A stretch of DNA of 64,000 bases from Alistipes muris. GTDB taxonomy: Bacteria > Bacteroidota > Bacteroidia > Bacteroidales > Rikenellaceae. The notes below the pieces were generated by a model, which was not told where the DNA came from, did no database searches, and worked only from the letters and a program-made list of their open reading frames with translations. The number at the start of each line of letters is the position of its first letter. Within the stretch, counting starts at the first letter, position 1. The position numbers were made by a program, and so were the translations under genes. Location: positions 83,437 to 147,436 of the forward strand of contig NZ_CALPDD010000005.1 in the NCBI RefSeq assembly GCF_943193205.1, given 5' to 3'. Shown here piece after piece: positions 9,353 to 18,099 of this stretch.

Positions 9353-10678
9353 ATGAAGATCGTAAGAGAACAACGCGACGGGGGCAGCTCGCTGCTCCGC
9401 ATCAAGGTCGGCGAAACCGACTACGCCCAGGAAGTGGAGAAGGCGCTGCGCGACTACCGCCGCAAGGCCAACATTCCGGGCTTCCGTCCCGGCATGGTGC
9501 CCATGGGAATCGTCAAGAAGATGTACGGCAAGGGCGTAGTGGCCGAGCAGTCGTACCGCATGGCGTCGAACGCCGCTTTCGACTACCTCCAGAAAGAGAA
9601 GATCGACTACCTGGGCGACGTCATCCCGTCGGACGAGCAGGGCGGTTTCGACTTCGAGAACGGCAAGGAATTCGAGTTCGTCTTCGAGTTCGGCGAAGCT
9701 CCCGAAATCAAGCTCGACCTGACCGACAAGGACAAGGTGACCTACAACCGCATCAAGGTCGACAAGAAGATGCACGACGACTACCGCTCGAACTTCCTGC
9801 GCCGCTTCGGCCGCCTGGTCGACACCGAGAAGGTGACCGCCGACGAAGCGCTGGGCGTGACGCTCGACAACGGCGACATGAACGTGGCCGATGCCTACGT
9901 GGGGCTTATCTCGATGTCGGAGGAGGAGCGCAAGCCTTTCATCGGCAAGAAGGTGGGCGACAAGATGGAGGTCAACATCAACGAACTCTACAAGAACCCG
10001 TCGCAGCGTGCCGCCGTACTTCAGGTCAAGCAGGACGAGCTGGAGGGCATCAAACCCGAATTCTCGCTCGAAATCACCAAAATCCGTAAGTTCGCCGAGC
10101 CGGAGCTGAACGAAGAGTTCTTCAAGATGGCTTTCCCGGGCGGCAACGTGGCCGACGAAGCCGGGCTGGACAAGTTCGTGGACGAAGAAATCGCCAAGGA
10201 GCTCGCCCGCGAAAGCGACTACCTGTTCACGCTTCAGCTGCGCGACTATCTGATTAAGAAAGCCGGGCTGAAGATGCCCGAGGAGTTCCTCAAGCGCTGG
10301 CTCTACACCATCAACGAGGGCAAGTTCACGATGGAGGAAATCGGCAAGGACTTCGACCAGTTCCTGAAGATGTTCACGTGGAACTACCTCCAGAAGCACT
10401 TCATCCAGACGGAGAAAATCGCCGTGTCGAAGGAAGAGGCCGTGGCCGAAGCCAAGGCGCTGGCCGCCGCGCAGTTCGCCCAGTACGGCATGCCCTCGGC
10501 GCCGGACGACATGCTGGCCGGCTACGCCGAAAAGATTCTCGCCGACAAGGACCAGGGACAGAAAATCTACGAGAAGCTGTTCGAGACGAAGGTCGTCGAA
10601 GCCGTCAAGGGCAAAGTCAAGGTGACGGAAAAGGCCGTTTCTGCCGACGATTTCGCCAAATTGGCAAAGGAGATTTAG
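9353..10678 (+). CDS. tig: trigger factor (ribosome-associated chaperone)
   Basis: The product is about 441 residues. It binds the ribosome exit tunnel and shields nascent chains. The N-terminal domain carries the ribosome-binding signature IPGFRPGMVP at about 34-43. The middle shows only weak similarity to the FKBP-like PPIase domain, as usual in Bacteroidetes, and the long acidic/basic helical C-terminus forms the chaperone arms. The ATG at 9353 was preferred over more upstream in-frame starts because those lie before or inside the promoter (-7 box ends at 9301). It is followed by a hairpin terminator and then clpP. Confidence 0.93.
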   Translation: MKIVREQRDGGSSLLRIKVGETDYAQEVEKALRDYRRKANIPGFRPGMVPMGIVKKMYGKGVVAEQSYRMASNAAFDYLQKEKIDYLGDVIPSDEQGGFDFENGKEFEFVFEFGEAPEIKLDLTDKDKVTYNRIKVDKKMHDDYRSNFLRRFGRLVDTEKVTADEALGVTLDNGDMNVADAYVGLISMSEEERKPFIGKKVGDKMEVNINELYKNPSQRAAVLQVKQDELEGIKPEFSLEITKIRKFAEPELNEEFFKMAFPGGNVADEAGLDKFVDEEIAKELARESDYLFTLQLRDYLIKKAGLKMPEEFLKRWLYTINEGKFTMEEIGKDFDQFLKMFTWNYLQKHFIQTEKIAVSKEEAVAEAKALAAAQFAQYGMPSAPDDMLAGYAEKILADKDQGQKIYEKLFETKVVEAVKGKVKVTEKAVSADDFAKLAKEI

Positions 10679-10703
10679 TTTTTCGCAGGAAAAACCCATC
10701 TTC

Positions 10704-10741
10704 GGACTTTGCAGGCGTGATGTTTGCAAAGTCCTTTTTTT
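10704..10741 (+). terminator. Rho-independent terminator after tig
   Basis: GGACTTTGCA (10704-10713) pairs with TGCAAAGTCC (10725-10734), followed by seven T. It separates tig from clpP, so clpPX expression must read through it or use its own start. Confidence 0.85.
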
Positions 10742-10767
10742 GAGTGTGAACCGTTTATCCAAGCATT

Positions 10768-11439
10768 ATGTCCGAATTCGAGAAATACGCCCGCGGGAAG
10801 TGCGGCATCAGTTCGCTGAAACTTCATGACTACCAGTCCGTCTGCGAGGCTTATGTGTCGCCTACCATCATCGAGGAGCGTCAGCTGAACATCGCTACGA
10901 TGGACGTCTTTTCGCGGTTGATGATGGACCGCATCATCTTCCTCGGCGCCCCCATCTACGACGATGCCGCCAACATCATCCAGGCGCAGCTGCTCTTTCT
11001 GGAGTCGGTCGACCCCGAGAAAGACATTCAGATTTATATCAATTCGCCCGGCGGGTCGGTCTCGGCGGGGTTGGGCATCTACGACACCATGCAGCTCGTG
11101 GCGTCCGACGTGGCAACCATCTGCACCGGGCTCGCCGCTTCGATGGGTGCCGTGCTGCTCACGGCCGGGGCTCCCGGCAAGCGTTCGGCGCTGCCCCATT
11201 CGCGGGTGATGATCCACCAGCCGCTGGGCGGGGCGCAGGGGCAGGCCTCCGACATCGAGATCACGGCGCGCGAAATCATGAAGACCAAGCGCGAGCTGTA
11301 CGAGATTCTTGCGGCCCATTCGGGCGTCTCGGTCAAGAAAATCGAGCGCGACGCCGACCGCGACTACTGGCTTTCGGCCCGCGAAGCCCGCGACTACGGG
11401 CTCATCGACGAAGTGCTCTCCAAACGTGAAAAACAATGA
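10768..11439 (+). CDS. clpP: ATP-dependent Clp protease proteolytic subunit
   Basis: The product is 223 residues, slightly longer at the N-terminus than E. coli ClpP. It is the serine peptidase chamber that degrades substrates unfolded by ClpX. The catalytic Ser is in [12 protein letters not shown], the His in [10 protein letters not shown], and the Asp in the [12 protein letters not shown] segment; [17 protein letters not shown] is the conserved oxyanion strand. The stop overlaps the clpX start (ATGA at 11436), indicating coupled synthesis of the two partners. Confidence 0.97.
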   Translation: MSEFEKYARGKCGISSLKLHDYQSVCEAYVSPTIIEERQLNIATMDVFSRLMMDRIIFLGAPIYDDAANIIQAQLLFLESVDPEKDIQIYINSPGGSVSAGLGIYDTMQLVASDVATICTGLAASMGAVLLTAGAPGKRSALPHSRVMIHQPLGGAQGQASDIEITAREIMKTKRELYEILAAHSGVSVKKIERDADRDYWLSAREARDYGLIDEVLSKREKQ

Positions 11440-12713
11440 CGCAAAACCGACACAACGGCCGCCACGGCGGCGATAACCCCAACGACTGCTGCTCGTTCTG
11501 CGGCGCGCGGCGCGACGACGTGGAGCTGATGTTCCAGGGCTCCGACGGTGCCAACATCTGCAACAAGTGCATCGAGAACGGCTACAAGATTCTGGAGGAC
11601 AACAACCTTTTCGCCGAGCGGCACCAGGGTGCGGCGGCTCCGTTCCGCAGGGAGGACCTGCTGAAGCCTGCGCAAATCAAGGATTTCCTCGACCAGTACG
11701 TCATCGGGCAGGACGCCGCCAAGCGTTATCTTTCCGTGGCGGTCTACAACCATTATAAGCGCCTTTTGTTCCCCTCCAAGGAGAACGAGGTCGAAATCGA
11801 CAAGTCGAACGTCGTGCTCGTAGGTCCTACGGGTACGGGCAAGACCCTCATGGCCCGGACCATCGCCCGGCTGCTGAAAGTGCCTTTCACCATCGTCGAC
11901 GCTACGGTGCTCACCGAGGCCGGGTATGTCGGCGAGGACGTCGAGAGCATCCTCTCGCGGCTGTTGCAGGTAGCCGACTACAATGTGGAGCTGGCCGAGC
12001 GGGGCATCGTCTTCATCGACGAAATCGACAAGATAGCCCGCAAGGGCGACAACCCCTCCATCACGCGCGACGTTTCGGGCGAGGGCGTGCAGCAGGCGCT
12101 GCTCAAGCTCCTGGAGGGGACTGTGGTCAACGTGCCGCCGCAGGGCGGGCGCAAGCACCCCGACCAGAAATTCATCCAGGTCAACACGCGCAACATCCTC
12201 TTCATCTGCGGCGGGGCGTTCGACGGCATCGAACGCAAGATCGCCCAGCGGCTCAACACCCGGGCCGTGGGCTACGGCCGCAGCGAAAGTTCGCGCATCG
12301 ACCGCAGCAACCTGATGCAGTACGTCACGCCGCAGGACCTCAAGTCGTTCGGGCTCATTCCCGAGCTGGTGGGGCGTCTGCCGGTGCTGACCTACATGCA
12401 GCCGCTCGACCGCGAGGCCCTGCGCCGGATTCTGACCGAGCCCAAGAACGCCATCGTCAAGCAGTACGAGCGGCTCTTCGAGCTGGACGGCGTGAAGCTG
12501 AAGTTCGACGACGAGGCACTGGGCTACATCGTCGACAAGGCTGTGGAGTTCAAGCTCGGAGCCCGCGGCCTGCGCTCGATTTGCGAAGCGGTCATGATGG
12601 ACGCCATGTTCGACCTGCCTTCGGGCGACCAGTCGCGCTTCACGGTCACACGCCCCTACGCGACGCAAAAAATCGAGCAGGCGAATATCTGCCCGCTCAA
12701 ACAGGTGGGATAG
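11436..12713 (+). CDS. clpX: Clp protease ATP-binding subunit ClpX
   Basis: The product is 425 residues. It unfolds tagged proteins and feeds them to ClpP. The N-terminal zinc-binding domain shows [10 protein letters not shown] and CNKCIE (four cysteines, about residues 19-48). The AAA+ core has Walker A GPTGTGKT (about 130), Walker [16 protein letters not shown], the pore loop within [11 protein letters not shown], and sensor/arginine-finger segments towards GARGLRSI. It is translationally coupled to clpP. Confidence 0.97.
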   Translation: MTQNRHNGRHGGDNPNDCCSFCGARRDDVELMFQGSDGANICNKCIENGYKILEDNNLFAERHQGAAAPFRREDLLKPAQIKDFLDQYVIGQDAAKRYLSVAVYNHYKRLLFPSKENEVEIDKSNVVLVGPTGTGKTLMARTIARLLKVPFTIVDATVLTEAGYVGEDVESILSRLLQVADYNVELAERGIVFIDEIDKIARKGDNPSITRDVSGEGVQQALLKLLEGTVVNVPPQGGRKHPDQKFIQVNTRNILFICGGAFDGIERKIAQRLNTRAVGYGRSESSRIDRSNLMQYVTPQDLKSFGLIPELVGRLPVLTYMQPLDREALRRILTEPKNAIVKQYERLFELDGVKLKFDDEALGYIVDKAVEFKLGARGLRSICEAVMMDAMFDLPSGDQSRFTVTRPYATQKIEQANICPLKQVG

Positions 12714-12749
12714 CCGCGGATTTATTGCCTTCACAAACCCCGGCAGGCT

Positions 12750-12789
12750 CAAATAAATTTGGTACTGCATCCGATTTGCGTTATCTTTG
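12750..12789 (+). promoter_or_regulatory. tkt promoter with palindromic -33 element (solo repeat copy)
   Basis: CAAATAAATTTG (12750-12761) is palindromic and supplies TTTG at 12758-12761. Then come 20 bases and TATCTTTG at 12782-12789. Flanking GGCTC and GGTACTGCAT match other copies of the promoter repeat (a reverse-oriented GCAGTACC occurs at 20153-20160). The expected leader to the tkt ATG is about 25 bases. Confidence 0.75.
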
Positions 12790-12822
12790 TTAGCGGAAAA
12801 ATATCTAACAGCAATAATACCT

Positions 12823-14859
12823 ATGTCTACGAATTCCAAACTTACGCGTGTCGCCGACAACATCCGTGTCCTGTCGGCCGCCATGGTCGAGAAAGCCAAG
12901 TCGGGGCACCCGGGCGGTGCCATGGGCGGTGCCGATTTCGTGGCCGTGCTCTTCACCGAGTTCCTGCGCTACGACCCCGACAACATGGCCTACCCCTACC
13001 GCGACCGGTTCTTTCTCGACCCGGGCCACATGTCGCCGATGCTCTATTCGACGCTGGCCCTGGCCGGGCATTATTCGGCCGAGGACCTGCAGTCGCTGCG
13101 GCAGTGGGGCAGCGTGACCCCCGGCCACCCCGAGGTGGATGTGATGCGCGGAGTGGAAAATACCTCCGGCCCGTTGGGACAGGGGCATGCCATGGCGTTG
13201 GGCGCTGCCATTGCCGAGCGCTTCATGGTGGCCCGTTTCGGCGAGTGGATGGCCCACAAGACTTACGCCTATATCTCCGACGGCGGTGTCGAGGAGGAAA
13301 TTTCGCAGGGGGTGGGCCGCATCGCCGGGCACCTGGGGCTCGCGAATTTCATCATGTACTACGATTCCAACAACATCCAGCTCTCGACCAAGGTCGAGGA
13401 GGTCGACACCGAGAACGTCGCCCAGAAGTACGAGGCTTGGGGTTGGAACGTGCTGACGGTCGACGGGCACGACATCGACAAGCTGCGCGAAGCGCTCGTC
13501 GTGGCCCATTCCGAGACCGAGCGGCCGACGCTCATCATCGGCCGCACGACGATGGGCAAGGGGGCTGTGGCCGCCGACGGGTCGTGCTACGAGGACAAGG
13601 TTTCGACCCACGGACAGCCGCTGTCGGCCGCCGGAGCCGATCTGGCCGCCACCATCCGCAACCTCGGCGGCGACCCCGAGCAGCCGTTCGCGTTCTTCGA
13701 GGAGAGCCGCGAGGTGTTCGGCGCCCGCCGTGAAGCGCTCAAGACATGGGTCGCCGAGCAGGCCAAGGTCGAAAAGTCGTGGCGTCAGTCGCACAAGGAG
13801 CTGGCGCACAAGCTCGATAAGTTCCTCAAGGGCGAGCTGCCCGAAATCGACTACAAGGCGGTCGACATGAAAGCCGACGTCGCTACGCGTGCCGCTTCGG
13901 CGACCGTGCTGAGCCTCTATGGCGAGAAAGTCGAGAACATGATCGTCGCTTCGGCCGACCTCTCCAATTCGGACAAGACCGACGGTTTCCTTAAGAAGAC
14001 CAAGGCTTTCACCAAGGGCGATTTCTCGGGCAAGTTCTTCCAGGCAGGTGTCTCGGAGCTGACGATGGCTTGCGTGATGAACGGTATGGCGCTGCACGGC
14101 GGTGTCATCCCCGCTTGCGGAACGTTCTTCGTCTTCTCCGACTACATGAAACCTGCCGTGCGTCTGGCGGCGTTGATGCGCCTGCACGTCGTCTATATCT
14201 GGACCCACGATTCGTTCCGCGTCGGCGAGGACGGTCCTACGCACCAGCCCATCGAGCACGAAGCGCAGATTCGCTTGATGGAGCACCTCAAGAACCACCA
14301 CGGCGAGCGTTCGATGGTCGTTCTGCGTCCCGCCGACGGCGAGGAGACGCTGATGGCGTGGAAGACCGCCATCGAGGAGCACCGCCCCGTGGCGTTGGTG
14401 CTTTCGCGTCAGAATATCAAGAATTTGCCGACGCTCAGCAGCAAGACCCGCCGCGAGGAAGCCGCGCAGGTTTCCAAGGGCGGTTACGTGGTCATGGACG
14501 CCGCCAAACCTGCCGCCGTGTTGGTGGCTACCGGTTCGGAGGTCGCTACGCTCGTCGAGGGCGCCGAGCTGCTGGCCAGGGAGGGTATCGCCGTCCGCGT
14601 GGTCAACGTGCCGTCGGAGGGTCTTTTCCGCGACCAGCCCAAGTCTTACCAGGAAAGTGTGTTGCCCGCAGGTATCGTGCGTTATGGTCTGACTTCCGGC
14701 CTGCCCGTCAACTTGCTCGGTCTGGTCGGCGATTCCGGGTTCATCCATGGGCTCGACCACTTCGGTTTCTCGGCGCCTTACAAGGTGCTCGACGAGAAGT
14801 TCGGGTTCAACGGTGAAACCGTCGCCGCCGAAGTCAAGAATTTGTTGAAGAAGAAATAG
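12823..14859 (+). CDS. tkt: transketolase
   Basis: The product is about 678 residues, the full length of the family. It moves two-carbon units in the pentose phosphate pathway using thiamine diphosphate. The N-terminal TPP domain has KSGHPGGAMGGAD and GPLGQGHAMALG, with the diphosphate/metal site represented by YISDGGVEEEISQG and YYDSNNIQLS. The central pyrimidine domain contains IWTHDSFRVGEDGPTHQPIEH and the C-terminal domain ends with HFGFSAPYKVLDEKFGFNG. The ATG at 12823 is used because upstream in-frame codons overlap the promoter. Confidence 0.96.
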   Translation: MSTNSKLTRVADNIRVLSAAMVEKAKSGHPGGAMGGADFVAVLFTEFLRYDPDNMAYPYRDRFFLDPGHMSPMLYSTLALAGHYSAEDLQSLRQWGSVTPGHPEVDVMRGVENTSGPLGQGHAMALGAAIAERFMVARFGEWMAHKTYAYISDGGVEEEISQGVGRIAGHLGLANFIMYYDSNNIQLSTKVEEVDTENVAQKYEAWGWNVLTVDGHDIDKLREALVVAHSETERPTLIIGRTTMGKGAVAADGSCYEDKVSTHGQPLSAAGADLAATIRNLGGDPEQPFAFFEESREVFGARREALKTWVAEQAKVEKSWRQSHKELAHKLDKFLKGELPEIDYKAVDMKADVATRAASATVLSLYGEKVENMIVASADLSNSDKTDGFLKKTKAFTKGDFSGKFFQAGVSELTMACVMNGMALHGGVIPACGTFFVFSDYMKPAVRLAALMRLHVVYIWTHDSFRVGEDGPTHQPIEHEAQIRLMEHLKNHHGERSMVVLRPADGEETLMAWKTAIEEHRPVALVLSRQNIKNLPTLSSKTRREEAAQVSKGGYVVMDAAKPAAVLVATGSEVATLVEGAELLAREGIAVRVVNVPSEGLFRDQPKSYQESVLPAGIVRYGLTSGLPVNLLGLVGDSGFIHGLDHFGFSAPYKVLDEKFGFNGETVAAEVKNLLKKK

Positions 14860-14862
14860 TTC

Positions 14863-15035
14863 TTCGGCGGCAACATCTTTTTAGTGCCGCCGGGGTTGGA
14901 AGATTGGGTTTCGGCGGCAACATCTTTGGGTCGCCGCCGGGGTTGGAAGATTGGGTTTCGGCGGCAGCGTCTTTGGGTCGCCGCCGAAGTTGGAAGATAG
15001 TTTTCCGGCGGTAGCGTTTAGTGCCGCTGATATTC
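14863..15035 (+). repeat. four tandem copies of a 46-47 bp hairpin-forming repeat downstream of tkt
   Basis: Copies begin at 14863, 14910, 14957 and 15003 (periods 47, 47, 46), each with TTCGGCGGCA or a variant, then about 15 bases, then TGCCGCCG or CGCCGCCG, then GTTGGAAGAT. Within each unit GGCGGC pairs with GCCGCC, so every unit can fold as a hairpin. The last copy is truncated. The array starts 3 bases after the tkt stop. Confidence 0.8.
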
Positions 15036-15043
15036 CGGATAGT

Positions 15044-15075
15044 AAAATCCCGGGCCGTTGAGGTCCGGGATTTTT
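15044..15075. terminator. bidirectional terminator between tkt and ung
   Basis: AAATCCCGG and CCGGGATTT form a stem around a 10-11 base loop, with T-rich tracts on both sides, between two convergent genes. Confidence 0.75.
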
Positions 15076-15099
15076 GTTCGCATCAGCCTTGTGCCGGCT

Positions 15100-15131
15100 G
15101 TCATTCTGAGCGTTAGCGAAGAATCTAAAAC
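15100..15131. repeat. CATTCTGAGCG-type intergenic repeat, single copy
   Basis: TGTCATTCTGAGCGTTAGCG followed by AAGAATCTAAAAC. Several related copies lie at 56887-57082. This wording is common between genes of Bacteroidetes. Confidence 0.6.
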
Positions 15132-15138
15132 GGGATGC

Positions 15139-15801
15139 CTACCACACGATAGGTTCCTTGCCTGCCGAGCGGAGGTATTCATTGGCGCGCGAGAAGTGGC
15201 GGCAGCCGAAGAATCCTCGGTAGACCGAGAGCGGCGAGGGGTGCACGGCCTTGAGAATGCAGTTGCGGGCCGGGTCGGCAATGGCGCCCTTGCGTTGGGC
15301 GTAGCTGCCCCAAAGCATGTAGACGATTCCTTCCTTGCGTTCGTTGATGGCCCGTACCACCGCATCCGTAAAGGTCTCCCAGCCGTGGCCTGCGTGCGAG
15401 GCCGCTTCGTGGGCCCGCACCGTCAGTACGGCGTTGAGCAGCAGGACGCCCTGTTCGGCCCAGCGGTCGAGGTTGCCTGTCGGGGGTACGGGGGTTCCCG
15501 TGTCGTCGTGTACCTCTTGGAAGATATTTTGCAGCGAGGGCGGAAAGGGCACTCCGTCGCCTACCGAGAAGCAGAGCCCGTTGGCCTGCCCGGGGCCGTG
15601 GTAGGGATCCTGCCCGATGATGACCACCTTGAGCCGCTCGAACGGGCATTTGTCGAACGCCCGGAAGATGTTGCTGCCGCGCGGGTAGATGCGGCGCAGG
15701 GCGTATTCCTGCCGTACGAAGTCGGTCAGTTCGCGGAAATAGGGTTTCTCGAATTCGGGTGCCAGCAGTTCTTTCCAGTCGGCGGCGATTTTCACGTCCA
15801 T
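15139..15801 (-). CDS. ung: uracil-DNA glycosylase (family 1)
   Basis: The product is 220 residues. It removes uracil from DNA as the first step of base excision repair. The water-activating loop GQDPYHGPGQA is at residues 63-73, the uracil-binding LLLNAVLTV segment follows, and HPSPLSVYRGFFGCRHFS is the family's HPSPLS DNA-intercalation loop. It stands alone, convergent with tkt and divergent from the alkaline phosphatase gene; a possible -7 box on its strand is at 15825-15832. Confidence 0.97.
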   Translation of the reverse strand: MDVKIAADWKELLAPEFEKPYFRELTDFVRQEYALRRIYPRGSNIFRAFDKCPFERLKVVIIGQDPYHGPGQANGLCFSVGDGVPFPPSLQNIFQEVHDDTGTPVPPTGNLDRWAEQGVLLLNAVLTVRAHEAASHAGHGWETFTDAVVRAINERKEGIVYMLWGSYAQRKGAIADPARNCILKAVHPSPLSVYRGFFGCRHFSRANEYLRSAGKEPIVW

Positions 15802-15824
15802 CTTCTGCGGGTTTGAAATTTCGG

Positions 15825-15832
15825 TAAATATA
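15825..15832 (-). promoter_or_regulatory. possible -7 box (TATATTTA) for ung
   Basis: The minus strand reads TATATTTA, one base off TAnnTTTG, 24 bases before the ung start. No strong -33 match is seen. Confidence 0.35.
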
Positions 15833-15855
15833 CTGAAAAGTTCGCAGAATCCTGC

Positions 15856-15863
15856 TAACTTTG
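15856..15863 (+). promoter_or_regulatory. -7 box (TAACTTTG) for the alkaline phosphatase gene
   Basis: TAACTTTG lies 25 bases before the ATG at 15888. The expected -33 position has no clear TTTG. Confidence 0.45.
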
Positions 15864-15887
15864 TCTTTGCAATCTTATTTCGCAGTC

Positions 15888-16976
15888 ATGAAAAAATTCC
15901 TCCTCGTATTGTGCGCGTCGTTTGCGGCGGCGTGCAGTTGTTTTTCCGACCGGGAGCCCGAAGTGCGCAGCGTCATCTACATGATCGGCGACGGCATGGG
16001 GTTGGCGCAGGTTTCGTTGTTGCAGATCGCCAGGGATTACGAGCCTACGGCGTTCGACCGTGCGCAGGGCGTCGCCTTGATTGCCACGCGGTCGGCCAAC
16101 AACCGTGTGACCGATTCGGCGGCTGCGGGTACGGCGCTCAGCAGCGGCTGCAAGACCAACAATGCCTGGCTGGGGCTCGATACGGCCGGGCAGCGGCTGG
16201 TTCCCATCGCCGAGTGCGCCCGGCAGCAGGGTATGCGGACCGGACTGGTCGTCACCAGCCACCTCTACCATGCGACGCCCGCCGCGTTCTATGCCCATGT
16301 CGCCGACCGCGACAACGTGGCGGCCATTACGGCCGATATGACTGCCAGCGGCATCGACCTGCTGATGGGCGGCGGCCGCAAGGCCCTTTCCGAGCAGCTG
16401 CCCGAGGGAGGTTCGCGTCTCGACGAATTCCGGGCCCTGGGCTACCGTGTCGTGCTGGAGCCGGAGCAGATAGATACCTTGTCGGGGTTGCCTGTCGTGG
16501 CTGCTGTGGCCGACAAGCATCTGCCCGCCATTGCCGAGCGCGGCGACTACCTGCCGCAGGCTACCCGCAAGGCGCTCGAACTGCTGTCGGCCGACAACGA
16601 CGAGGGTTTCTTCTTGATGGTCGAGGGGTCGCAAATCGACATGGCCTGCCACGGCCACGACGCTATCCGTTTGTTCAACGAGATGTGCGATTTCGAGCGG
16701 GCGGTCGCTGCGGCGATGGACTTTGCCGACAGCCATCCCGGTACGCTGGTCGTCGTCACGGCCGACCACGAGACGGGCGGGCTGACGCTTCCCAGCGGCG
16801 AATCGGATTTCACGCTGCCCGATTCGGGCGTGATGGTCGAATTCTCCACAGGCGGGCATTCGGCGTCGATGGTCCCCGTCTACCTCTACGGCACGGGTGC
16901 CGACCGCATCCGCGGGCTGATGGACAATACCGGATTGGCGAACCGTATCAAGCAGCTTATCGCCGAGCGCAGGTAG
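15888..16976 (+). CDS. alkaline phosphatase, lipoprotein
   Basis: The product is about 362 residues of the PhoA-type alkaline phosphatase family. A signal peptide ends in FAAAC (Cys 16), so it is probably anchored in a membrane. The metal-site aspartate is in YMIGDGMGLAQ, the nucleophile serine in VTDSAAAGTALSSGCKTNN (about residue 77), further ligands in VEGSQIDMACHGHD and TADHETGGLTLP, and the last histidine in STGGHSASMVPVYLYG. The start at 15888 gives a clean signal peptide; an earlier in-frame start at 15861 lies inside the promoter box. It releases phosphate from monoesters outside the cytoplasm. Confidence 0.92.
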   Translation: MKKFLLVLCASFAAACSCFSDREPEVRSVIYMIGDGMGLAQVSLLQIARDYEPTAFDRAQGVALIATRSANNRVTDSAAAGTALSSGCKTNNAWLGLDTAGQRLVPIAECARQQGMRTGLVVTSHLYHATPAAFYAHVADRDNVAAITADMTASGIDLLMGGGRKALSEQLPEGGSRLDEFRALGYRVVLEPEQIDTLSGLPVVAAVADKHLPAIAERGDYLPQATRKALELLSADNDEGFFLMVEGSQIDMACHGHDAIRLFNEMCDFERAVAAAMDFADSHPGTLVVVTADHETGGLTLPSGESDFTLPDSGVMVEFSTGGHSASMVPVYLYGTGADRIRGLMDNTGLANRIKQLIAERR

Positions 16977-17006
16977 TCTTCCGCCGGATTCCGGCATGAA
17001 TATAGT

Positions 17007-17034
17007 CCCCGCATTGCTCGAAACAATGCGGGGG
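17007..17034. terminator. terminator between convergent phosphatase and TonB-like genes
   Basis: CCCCGCATTG (17007-17016) pairs with CAATGCGGGG (17024-17033/34) around a 7-base loop, 30 bases after the phosphatase stop and just before the end of the opposing gene. Confidence 0.8.
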
Positions 17035-17041
17035 CTTGTCC

Positions 17042-17569
17042 TTACAGCCGGAAATTGAGCGGCAGCGTATATTTGACGTTTACTTTCCGCCCCTCTTGAA
17101 TCCCGGGTGTCCAGCTTCCGGGCGGAATATGGCTCAATACCCGAATTACTTCGTGCGTCAGCAGGTCGTGGGGGCTCGACAGCACTTCGATTTGGGTCAT
17201 CGAACCGTTTTTCGTTACCACGAAACTTACCAAAACCGATCCGCTGATTCCTCGTTTCAAGGCTGCTTGGGGATATTTCATGTGCTGAGAAATCCATGTG
17301 CGGAACTTGTTGATGCCGCCACCCTGGAACTTCGGCATCGTCTCAGCCATCAGATAGAGTTCGTCTTCTTTCGGTTCTTCGCTTTCGTCCCACGCGGGCG
17401 GTATCTTCGGTTTTTCCGTGGCGGCAAGCGTGTCGCAGATCATGTGCGGAGTGCCCGACGGCATCCGGATTTCTGCCGCCCGAGCCGTGCAAATGCAAAG
17501 CAGACAGAGCAAGATTCCTGTCGACAATAGCAGGGCGTATCTGCCCGGGCGTTGGCCAATCATTATCAT
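17042..17569 (-). CDS. TonB C-terminal domain protein
   Basis: The product is 175 residues. An N-terminal hydrophobic segment (about 10-32) acts as signal or anchor, followed by a polar acidic linker (PPAWDESEEPKEDEL) and a TonB-type C-terminal domain (KYPQAALKRGISGSVLVSFVV, VLSSPHDLLTHEVIRVLSHIP, PGSWTPGIQEGRKVNVKYTLP). TonB domains contact outer membrane receptors, but this short form with no Pro-rich spanning linker may instead be a standalone periplasmic adaptor. It is the last of four close minus genes (rarA, porin-like, phosphoesterase, this gene). Confidence 0.85.
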   Translation of the reverse strand: MIMIGQRPGRYALLLSTGILLCLLCICTARAAEIRMPSGTPHMICDTLAATEKPKIPPAWDESEEPKEDELYLMAETMPKFQGGGINKFRTWISQHMKYPQAALKRGISGSVLVSFVVTKNGSMTQIEVLSSPHDLLTHEVIRVLSHIPPGSWTPGIQEGRKVNVKYTLPLNFRL

Positions 17570-17596
17570 TTGTGAGTGTTTTTTGCGGATGAGTTC

Positions 17597-18094
17597 TCAG
17601 CTGCGGCGGGGCCATTCGCCGACCTCCATGTCGCGCATGTCGGTCCCGTCGACGGTGAGCCGGACGGCCGTGCGGACGCGGTGGAACCCGAACTCTCCGG
17701 CGGCACCGGGATTGACGGCGAGCAGCTGATAGACCGGGTCGTACATGACTTTGAGGATGTGCGAATGGCCTGCGACGAAGAGCTTGGGCCGCACGGCCTG
17801 GATGCGGGCGACGGCGCGGGGGTCGTAGTGACGCGGATAGCCGCCGATATGGGTCATCAGCACCTCCACCTCCTCGCAGCGGAAAGCGGCGAAATCGGGA
17901 TAAACGCGGCGGGTCAGCCCGCCGTCTATATTGCCCGACACGGCGCGCAGGGGTTTGAATGCGGCGATTTCGTCGGCCAGCGCGAGCGACCCGATGTCGC
18001 CCGCATGCCAGATTTCGTCGACGTCGCGCAGGAATTCCCGCAGTTTGTCGTCGAACGTGCCGTGGGTGTCGGAGATGATGCCGATGCGTTTCAT
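17597..18094 (-). CDS. YfcE-type metallophosphoesterase
   Basis: The product is 165 residues, a compact calcineurin-like phosphoesterase. Metal and catalytic motifs are in order: GIISDTHG (residues 5-12), DEIWHAGDIGS, VSGNIDG, LMTHIGG and FVAGHSH. These correspond to the D-x-H, GD, GN(D/H)D, H and GHxH motifs of MJ0936/YfcE enzymes, which hydrolyse phosphodiesters in vitro. The physiological substrate is unknown. It sits 5 bases after the porin-like gene. Confidence 0.93.
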   Translation of the reverse strand: MKRIGIISDTHGTFDDKLREFLRDVDEIWHAGDIGSLALADEIAAFKPLRAVSGNIDGGLTRRVYPDFAAFRCEEVEVLMTHIGGYPRHYDPRAVARIQAVRPKLFVAGHSHILKVMYDPVYQLLAVNPGAAGEFGFHRVRTAVRLTVDGTDMRDMEVGEWPRRS

Positions 18095-18099
18095 CCGGG

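Noticed and set aside
14863..15035. CRISPR array after tkt
   Set aside because: The units are contiguous with no unique spacers; they are plain tandem repeats.
15018..15365. Small minus-strand gene overlapping the ung 3' end
   Set aside because: It runs over a terminator and the CATTCTGAG repeat and is out of frame with ung; no family text.
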